DNA of 6,566 nucleotides from Clostridia bacterium (GTDB lineage: Bacteria > Bacillota > Clostridia > Christensenellales > CAG-1252): the NCBI GenBank assembly GCA_009928745.1, contig SACC01000074.1:1-6566 (forward strand), in the 5' to 3' direction. The notes beneath the pieces were generated by a model. That model saw only the letters and a list, made by a program, of their open reading frames with translations, had not been told where the DNA came from and ran no database searches. Below, piece by piece: positions 1-4,961 of the stretch. Position numbers and translations under genes: made by a program. Every line of letters starts with the position of its first letter. Within the stretch, counting starts at the first letter, position 1.

Positions 1-23
1 GTAAAAATAAATAATATAAATAG

Positions 24-59
24 CATCCCCGCGGACAAAATTCCGCGGGGATGTTTTTT
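24..59 (+). terminator. Intrinsic (Rho-independent) terminator of an upstream gene
   Basis: A perfect 12-bp GC-rich stem (24-35 pairing with 42-53) encloses a 6-base loop and is followed directly by TTTTTT (54-59). It would end a + strand transcript entering from the left, so the serpin downstream probably has its own promoter. On the minus strand the bases after the stem are AT-rich but lack a clean T-run, so two-way termination is less likely. Confidence 0.93.
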
Positions 60-211
60 ATGAAGACTTATATAAAAACAACTGTTTATAAAATAATATG
101 AAACCAAATCCTCATTTGAAACGTATTAGAATATGGAACATCCTGCCTTAACAGGTATACTTAATGTTTTAAATGGAAATATAACCATATAGCTATACAG
201 GGGGATTTTGT

Positions 212-1477
212 ATGTTAACTCAAAAACGTATTCTTTCGACAGCACTCGGGCTTATGCTTATCATCGCCATGGCGTTCAATTTTGTGAGCTGCTCTATCGA
301 AGTGCAAGCGGCGGACCTGATGGACGGTGTCGAAGCAAAAACACCGACAGGCAAACAACCCGACGAGGCATTTACGGCATCATACGCAGATTTTTCATTA
401 GAGCTGTTCAAAAAATCAATAACGGAAGGCAAAAATTCGCTTATTTCTCCGCTTTCAGTCATGCTTGCGCTCGCCATGACCGCCAACGGCGCGGACACGC
501 AGACCAAAACGGAGATGGAAACGCTGCTCGGCGGCGGAATAAGCCTTGAGGATCTGAACGAATATCTTTATTCCTATGTCAATTCTCTGCCATCCGCCGA
601 AAAATATAAGCTGGGAATCGCCAATTCCATATGGTTTCGTGACGACGAGGATGCCCTTACCGTGGATAAGGATTTTCTGCAGATAAACGCCGATTATTAC
701 AACGCTTCCGCGTATAAATCTCCGTTTGACGCTCAGACCGTCAAGGATATCAACAACTGGGTCAAGGACAAGACCGAAGGCATGATAGACAACATAGTCG
801 ACAGAATCGACGCCGATACAATTATGTACCTTATCAACGCTTTGGTTTTTGATGCCGAATGGGCGACAATTTATGAAAAGGACAATATAACGGATGGTAC
901 TTTCACCGCTTATAACGGCAAAGAACGCTCCGTTGAGATGATGTCGTCGGTGGAGGAACGCTATATTGACGACGGGAAAGCTACGGGCTTTATAAAGTAT
1001 TATAAAGACAGCAAATACGCTTTTGTCGCTCTGCTTCCCAATTATAATATAACCCTTGACGAATATATAGACACGCTGACCGGTGAGGGTTTTGTATCGT
1101 CGGTCAAAAATGCCGAAAAAGTATCGGTCGAAACGGAAACGCCGAAATTCAGTTATTCCTACACCGTCACCATGAACGACGCCCTCAAGCAGCTGGGTAT
1201 GCCGACCGCGTTTAACAGCAAACTGGCGGATTTTTCAAAGCTCGGTAGTTCGCCTTACGGAAATATTTATATCGGCGAAGTACTTCACAAGACCTTTATT
1301 TCTGTGGACGAGCGCGGCACAAAGGCCGGTGCCGTCACCAAGGTGGAAATGAAATTTGAATCATGCCCGATGTATGATTATACCGTGACGCTTGACCGCC
1401 CGTTTGTCTATGCGATAATCGACACCTCAACCAATCTTCCTATATTTATGGGAACCGTGACGGATATTAACGGGTAG
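212..1477 (+). CDS. Serpin family protease inhibitor, probable lipoprotein
   Basis: A complete 421-residue serpin, close to normal serpin length plus an export signal. Serpins trap serine (sometimes cysteine) proteases by a suicide mechanism in which the cleaved reactive loop inserts into a beta sheet. The start is supported by AGGGGG at 199-204, seven bases before the ATG. Residues 1-27 form a basic, hydrophobic signal ending FVSC, a slightly atypical lipobox that would make Cys27 the lipidated residue outside the membrane. Visible family hallmarks are NSLISPLSV (75-83), INNWVKDKTEGMI (180-192), NALVFDAEW (209-217), the hinge ERGTKAGAVT (367-376) and the C-terminal signature around DRPFVYAI (395-402). 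The hinge keeps small residues at most key positions, so an inhibitory serpin is likely, although Lys371 and Val375 are not ideal. The loop is about three residues longer than in alpha-1-antitrypsin, so P1 is uncertain; Glu383 to Met387 is the candidate stretch. The best-known gut relatives are the siropins of Eubacterium siraeum. No convincing promoter hexamers were found upstream. Confidence 0.95.
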   Translation: MLTQKRILSTALGLMLIIAMAFNFVSCSIEVQAADLMDGVEAKTPTGKQPDEAFTASYADFSLELFKKSITEGKNSLISPLSVMLALAMTANGADTQTKTEMETLLGGGISLEDLNEYLYSYVNSLPSAEKYKLGIANSIWFRDDEDALTVDKDFLQINADYYNASAYKSPFDAQTVKDINNWVKDKTEGMIDNIVDRIDADTIMYLINALVFDAEWATIYEKDNITDGTFTAYNGKERSVEMMSSVEERYIDDGKATGFIKYYKDSKYAFVALLPNYNITLDEYIDTLTGEGFVSSVKNAEKVSVETETPKFSYSYTVTMNDALKQLGMPTAFNSKLADFSKLGSSPYGNIYIGEVLHKTFISVDERGTKAGAVTKVEMKFESCPMYDYTVTLDRPFVYAIIDTSTNLPIFMGTVTDING

Positions 1478-1542
1478 ACGCAGGAATAATGGAAACCTGA
1501 TAAAAGTATATTTCATTAATATTAGTAATATGTGTTATATTT

Positions 1543-2808
1543 GTGTTTTTTACTGGCTTTACTTCTATTGATGAATATTTATTGGATGAATCAAATATAC
1601 CTGTAAATAATGATTTGGTATTACCTGACTCTGTAGATTTAATAGAAGCCTCAGAACATGGTTACATAGGTAGAGTTCAATCAGAAGAAGAAGACTTATA
1701 CACTTTTGTATTTAAAAATAATGACGGAACCAATACAATGCGTGTATACAGTCATCCTGTCAAATATATTGATTGCAAAGGCATTATTAAAGACATTACT
1801 CTTGACTTAAACGCTTTATCTAATGGCAATTATCAAACAGCCAACAACAATATAAAAACAACATTTTCAAAACAGTTATCTGAAGGTATTTTCTTAGAAT
1901 ATAATGATATTGTAATTTCAATGATTCCAAAATTAAAGACAACAAATAATTCTGAAGCTTCGTTATCAAGTGATAAAAAGAAAGTAACATATTTATATGG
2001 CGACAAGACAACATTAGAATATTCATTAACTTACATGGGTTTCAAAGAAGATATTGTCATAAGCGAATATACTGGACAAAATGATTTTTCATTTACTCTT
2101 ATTACAAATGGGTTAACACTTGTTGAGGAAAACGGCTCATATTATCTCACTGATACTAAAGGTAATATAAAAGCAACAATTGGTGATATTATAGTGTTTA
2201 CTGCTGATGAACATAATAATACAATGGGTTATATGACATATGAAACGATTAATGCAAATAAGGAATATGAGTTGTCGATACATATTGATGAAGATTTTCT
2301 ATGTGATAAATCAACATTATATCCAATTCGTATTGATCCTACGATTGAAATTAATAGTAGTAGTGGTTCGGGTGCGATAGAGGACGTAACAATAAATCCT
2401 AATTATGTTTTTAGCGGAACATCAAGTTCGATTCATGTTGGAAGACAGCCAGCAGGTTCAATTACAAGAACACTTATGAGATTTCCGAATTTATCTTTAA
2501 TTAAATATAGCGGAAATAATATTCCCTTGGCTTATGTTGAAATTCGTGATCTAATGTGTCAGGGAGATGAAGATATTACAGTATATTGCCATACATATAA
2601 TTCATCATCTCCAACTTGGTCTGAATCTGGAAACACATCATGGGCAAGTGTTGGTTCAGCTTATATTGGCACAACACTTGATTATAATCTCATTTCATAT
2701 GGAGAAGGAATTGGTACTGGAAGCGGTGAATCACATAGATACCGTTTCAATATTACCAATTTAGCTCAAAAATGGGCGAATGAGAAGGAAGTCCGTCAAA
2801 GGGAATAG
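1543..2808 (+). CDS. 5' part of the broken gene: RHS-like N-terminal region plus DNRLRE domain
   Basis: This is the ORF a gene caller would report, starting at GTG 1543. That start has no Shine-Dalgarno sequence and cuts through a hydrophobic signal peptide whose coding begins at 1504, so it is unlikely to be the true start. The first 260 or so residues resemble the beta-rich region that precedes DNRLRE and RHS/YD-repeat proteins of Clostridia: MRVYSHPVKYIDCKGIIKDI, then YSLTYMGFKEDIVI, then YPIRIDPTIEI. From about 2370 the DNRLRE pattern follows: a VGRQ segment, RTLMRFPNLS, an aliphatic AYVEIRDL strand, PTWSES near the middle and FNITNLAQKWANE at the end. After this the frame runs into an unrelated tail (KEVRQRE) and a stop at 2806-2808, while the expected end of the domain is found one frame away. 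The product is presumed exported; DNRLRE domains are thought to be surface adhesion or structural modules. Confidence 0.7.
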   Translation: MFFTGFTSIDEYLLDESNIPVNNDLVLPDSVDLIEASEHGYIGRVQSEEEDLYTFVFKNNDGTNTMRVYSHPVKYIDCKGIIKDITLDLNALSNGNYQTANNNIKTTFSKQLSEGIFLEYNDIVISMIPKLKTTNNSEASLSSDKKKVTYLYGDKTTLEYSLTYMGFKEDIVISEYTGQNDFSFTLITNGLTLVEENGSYYLTDTKGNIKATIGDIIVFTADEHNNTMGYMTYETINANKEYELSIHIDEDFLCDKSTLYPIRIDPTIEINSSSGSGAIEDVTINPNYVFSGTSSSIHVGRQPAGSITRTLMRFPNLSLIKYSGNNIPLAYVEIRDLMCQGDEDITVYCHTYNSSSPTWSESGNTSWASVGSAYIGTTLDYNLISYGEGIGTGSGESHRYRFNITNLAQKWANEKEVRQRE

Positions 2809-3032
2809 TCTTTAAAGCATCAGATAGTTTTGAAAATCAAACTGGAAGTAATATACAATACTGGTGTAAAACATTTTCATCATTTAATCGATCATCTTAT
2901 CAGCCTAGCCTATGTATTATATATAGTAATCCTTACTCTAGTTCTTCTTCTGATATTTCTTATTACATAAACACAAACGGACTAAACAGTGATGATAATT
3001 TACAAAGACGTGCTAATTGTTATGGATTTGCT

Positions 3033-3971
3033 ATGAAAATGTTTTATTCACCTCAAACATTTCCTACTGGAACTACATATTATAAACAACAACCGGGTGA
3101 ATTTGCGGATAAAAGCAATATACCCAATGTATCAAATTATTATGAACTGATCGAATATTATAAAGATGAATATTATAATAATGGGTACACAGTTGATTTC
3201 ATTATGAATCTTGTATCACTTGATTTACAGGAGATGGGTTATTGTGTATTATCTGTTGCAAAATATACAGCCGCATCACAAATACCAAGTGCATCATTAT
3301 ATTGTGATAGAAGGCTTGTTGCTTTAGTTGTGAGAAGTGATGATTATCATTTTTATATGCAAAATGCTGATAATTCCTGGTCACATAAGCCAGGTAATTA
3401 TCCTGCCATGAACGCTTGTTTGGGTACTCTCATTAATGCTTGTACCTATCCAACTAACGCATTAACGAATAATAATATATTAGATCATTTGTCGGATGGG
3501 TATGAGGATGGATATGATTACACATTTTTCTATGTGGATAAATCATCTACTTTGGATTTTGGTAATTTAAATGGTCATTATGATAATTGTACAAAAACAA
3601 GCAAGTATGTTATTGATGATGCTGGATCTTCTATGAGTAGAGCTCAAGTTAAGCAAATAGATTCAACAGGATTTTACGGAAGAATATGTTTTAAAGGTGA
3701 TGCTGATTATTATGCATTAACATTTTCATCCAATGGTACAAAATCTATAACCCTAACAACAACGTCAGTTTCTCCGACACCAGATCCATATCCCATTTAT
3801 TTATATGTGTATGATTCTAGCGGAGCTCTTTTAAACAGTGCTTATATAACTACAGGAAGTAGTTCTGTGACTACTAGTGTATTGGCCAATAGAGTATATT
3901 ATATACGCATATATTCAATAAACCAAAGCATTTATGAATCTGTAAGGAGATACCATATTTCTATAATATAA
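3033..3971 (+). CDS. 3' part of the broken gene: cysteine-peptidase-like plus PPC-like domain
   Basis: The first ATG in this frame is at 3033, but the frame is open from 2784 and coding sense clearly begins there. No ribosome binding site precedes 3033. The residues just before it read RRANCYGFA, with the Cys at 3018-3020 looking like a cysteine-peptidase nucleophile; starting at 3033 would remove it. The likely catalytic His lies in DYHFYMQNADNSWSHKPG, at codon 3348-3350, with a second His at 3384-3386. The Cys plus (H)xY-WSHKPG pairing suggests a papain-like fold, though I cannot name the family. From about 3600 to the end the sequence matches the bacterial pre-peptidase C-terminal (PPC) style: GDADYYALTF, a Thr/Ser-rich strand, LYVYDSSGALL and VYYIRIYS. 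It is most likely not translated as a separate protein. Confidence 0.65.
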   Translation: MKMFYSPQTFPTGTTYYKQQPGEFADKSNIPNVSNYYELIEYYKDEYYNNGYTVDFIMNLVSLDLQEMGYCVLSVAKYTAASQIPSASLYCDRRLVALVVRSDDYHFYMQNADNSWSHKPGNYPAMNACLGTLINACTYPTNALTNNNILDHLSDGYEDGYDYTFFYVDKSSTLDFGNLNGHYDNCTKTSKYVIDDAGSSMSRAQVKQIDSTGFYGRICFKGDADYYALTFSSNGTKSITLTTTSVSPTPDPYPIYLYVYDSSGALLNSAYITTGSSSVTTSVLANRVYYIRIYSINQSIYESVRRYHISII

Positions 3972-3976
3972 ATAAT

Positions 3977-3985
3977 GAGAGGAAA
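3977..3985 (+). promoter_or_regulatory. Ribosome binding site deciding the start at 3993
   Basis: GAGAGGAAA lies nine bases (counted from the AGGA core at 3980-3983) before ATG 3993. An in-frame ATG at 3975 sits in front of this site and has no ribosome binding site of its own, and it would add six polar residues ahead of a good signal peptide. The start is therefore placed at 3993. Confidence 0.8.
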
Positions 3986-3992
3986 CTGCATT

Positions 3993-4712
3993 ATGAAAAA
4001 GATAACAATTATTGTATTAGCATTATCGGTATTGTTCGCCGCAGGTATTTATTTTAATTCTTTCATTGCCGTCAGCGCGGATTACACCCAAAATAAGGAC
4101 AATTCCGTGGACATAAACGACACTGTAAAGGACGAAAATGAGACGGGTAAAGAAATCATCAAAAAAGATACCTTCTCATTATCGGATTTTTATACCGCTC
4201 TCGAAAAAGCAGAGCAGCAATATGCGAGCAATGACAACGTATGCTCAAAGCTTTCCATTACTCCGAATGATGCAATAATCAGCGAAAAATTTGATGTAGT
4301 CACGCAAATGGATTATTATCAGTATTTATGTGATATAGAAGCTATAATACTTGATAATCTCACATCGGAATTATCGGCTGATTTAATCGCTGCGTATGAC
4401 GATACGCTCCCGGAAACTTACCGCAATCTCAGGAATACGACAATTGACGACGGAAGCGTATTTATCTTTACATCAATGAATGATACCGGTTATAAGTCGG
4501 CTTCCGAAATGCTGCTGGGTATTTTTCTAAAGGGTGATTCGTTTAAAAATTATGAATTTTTGGAATTCACAGGGGACGGTTCGATTTATAACCGTACAAA
4601 TTCCGGCAAAAATGGTATGATTTATCCCACGGCAGAACAGAAGGAGCTGCTTGCTTCCCTGAAAGACCCGACAGAAGAAGAAATTAATGAGATGGAAACG
4701 GGGCTTAGGTAA
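3993..4712 (+). CDS. Secreted protein of unknown function
   Basis: I do not recognise this 239-residue protein. It begins MKKITIIVLALSVLFAAG and has a typical signal peptide with a probable cleavage after VSA (residue 29), so the product should be exported; there is no lipobox Cys and no second membrane helix. The mature part starts with an acidic, Asn/Asp/Lys-rich linker (30-60), then a helix-like region (FSLSDFYTALEKAEQQY), two isolated cysteines (NVCSK and YLCDI) and an acidic C-terminus (DPTEEEINEMETG). The gene starts 21 bases after the stop of the broken gene and has its own ribosome binding site, so the two may share a transcript. Its codon use is closer to the serpin and to the downstream gene than to the AT-rich gene before it, which suggests it belonged originally next to the serpin. 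An inhibitor or partner of a neighbouring peptidase is possible but unsupported by any motif. Confidence 0.85.
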   Translation: MKKITIIVLALSVLFAAGIYFNSFIAVSADYTQNKDNSVDINDTVKDENETGKEIIKKDTFSLSDFYTALEKAEQQYASNDNVCSKLSITPNDAIISEKFDVVTQMDYYQYLCDIEAIILDNLTSELSADLIAAYDDTLPETYRNLRNTTIDDGSVFIFTSMNDTGYKSASEMLLGIFLKGDSFKNYEFLEFTGDGSIYNRTNSGKNGMIYPTAEQKELLASLKDPTEEEINEMETGLR

Positions 4713-4728
4713 GTGTTACGCTTAAAGT

Positions 4729-4759
4729 TTAATGCTTAATGCTTAAAAATTAATGCTTA
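4729..4759 (+). repeat. Three short direct copies of TTAATGCTTA
   Basis: Copies of TTAATGCTTA occur at 4729-4738, 4736-4745 (overlapping the first by three bases) and 4750-4759, preceded by a partial CTTAAAGTTTAA at 4721-4732. The array starts about 15 bases after the stop of the upstream gene. It looks like replication-slippage sequence in an intergenic tail rather than a regulatory array; no function can be assigned. Confidence 0.7.
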
Positions 4760-4833
4760 TCTTCAACGCATTTATAATTAACGTCAGAACAGAAATAATT
4801 TATCGGTCATATAATTAATAGAATTGTAAATAT

Positions 4834-4873
4834 AAATGTCCTGAAAAACGATAAGCAGGACATTTTATTTTTA
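4834..4873 (+). terminator. Intrinsic terminator ending the upstream transcript
   Basis: AAATGTCCTG (4834-4843) pairs perfectly with CAGGACATTT (4856-4865) as a 10-bp stem around a 12-base loop, followed by a T-rich tract (TTATTTTTAC, to about 4873). It lies about 120 bases after the stop at 4712, with no gene in between, and would end a transcript carrying the secreted-protein gene and possibly the genes before it. The stem is less GC-rich than the one at 24-59, so some read-through is possible. Confidence 0.8.
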
Positions 4874-4874
4874 C

Positions 4875-4902
4875 TTGACATAGTCATTTATATATGTATA
4901 AT
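4875..4902 (+). promoter_or_regulatory. Sigma-A type promoter for the zinc-ribbon gene
   Basis: Perfect consensus hexamers TTGACA (4875-4880) and TATAAT (4897-4902) are separated by 16 bases. Transcription would start near 4909-4912 and leave a leader of about 50 bases before the ATG at 4962. The -35 box directly follows the T-tract of the terminator, so the downstream gene forms its own transcription unit. With both hexamers perfect, expression is probably strong and constitutive; no clear operator repeat overlaps the hexamers. Confidence 0.85.
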
Positions 4903-4946
4903 ATATTTAATATAATTTATTATTATTGTTTACATTTGCGGTTAAT

Positions 4947-4955
4947 AAGGAGGTG
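4947..4955 (+). promoter_or_regulatory. Strong ribosome binding site of the zinc-ribbon gene
   Basis: AAGGAGGTG is a near-perfect Shine-Dalgarno sequence, six bases before ATG 4962. It fixes the start of the long open frame that runs off the right edge of the window. Confidence 0.93.
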
Positions 4956-4961
4956 CCTATT

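Larger units (their letters stand above)
1504..3971 (+). pseudogene. Broken gene: DNRLRE / cysteine-peptidase-like / PPC-like secreted protein
   Basis: Read as one unit, this stretch encodes about 820 residues in two frames. It opens at Lys codon AAG 1504, right after tandem stops TGA TAA (1498-1503), with a typical signal peptide (KYISLILVICVIFVFFTG) but no start codon in frame before it. Deleting two bases from an ATGAAAAAG start would give exactly the ATAAAAG present at 1500-1506. The frame then runs through an RHS-protein-like region and a DNRLRE domain until about 2784, where the reading must drop back one base: the old frame stops at 2806, while the new one, open from 2784, completes the DNRLRE domain (GIVFKASDSFEN) and continues into a cysteine-peptidase-like domain and a PPC-like domain to TAA at 3969-3971. 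Two lesions with otherwise clean frames suggest recent decay or assembly error. The segment is AT-rich with A/T-ending codons, unlike its neighbours, which points to horizontal acquisition. Confidence 0.8.

Noticed and set aside
188..197. Perfect palindrome TATAGCTATA just before the serpin ribosome binding site
   Set aside because: Ten bases of AT-rich palindrome is expected by chance in this composition; no second copy or overlapping promoter supports an operator.
61..211. Promoter for the serpin
   Set aside because: Fragments such as TTGAAA (116-121), TTAACA (148-153) and TATACT (156-161) exist, but none pairs with a good partner hexamer at 16-18 bases, so no promoter is called.
220..507. 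Minus-strand ORF of 95 codons inside the serpin gene
   Set aside because: It is antisense to a well-supported serpin, has no plausible domain, and reflects codon bias of the + strand gene.
208..549. + strand ORF of 113 codons overlapping the serpin start in another frame
   Set aside because: Arg/His-rich, low-sense translation sharing the serpin region; the serpin frame explains this DNA fully.
2764..2803. Programmed -1 ribosomal frameshift at the DNRLRE junction
   Set aside because: The frame being entered has a stop at 2781-2783, so CAAAAA at 2767-2772 is too early, and no canonical slippery heptamer or clear downstream structure is present after it; mutation or sequence error is simpler.
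1820..3384. Minus-strand ORFs at 1820-2026 and 3202-3384 and the + strand ORF at 2567-2764
   Set aside because: All overlap the DNRLRE/peptidase reading frames, have no ribosome binding site that I can see, and show low-complexity translations.
4721..4759. CRISPR-like array
   Set aside because: The TTAATGCTTA copies are only 10 bases long, partly overlapping and without regular spacers.
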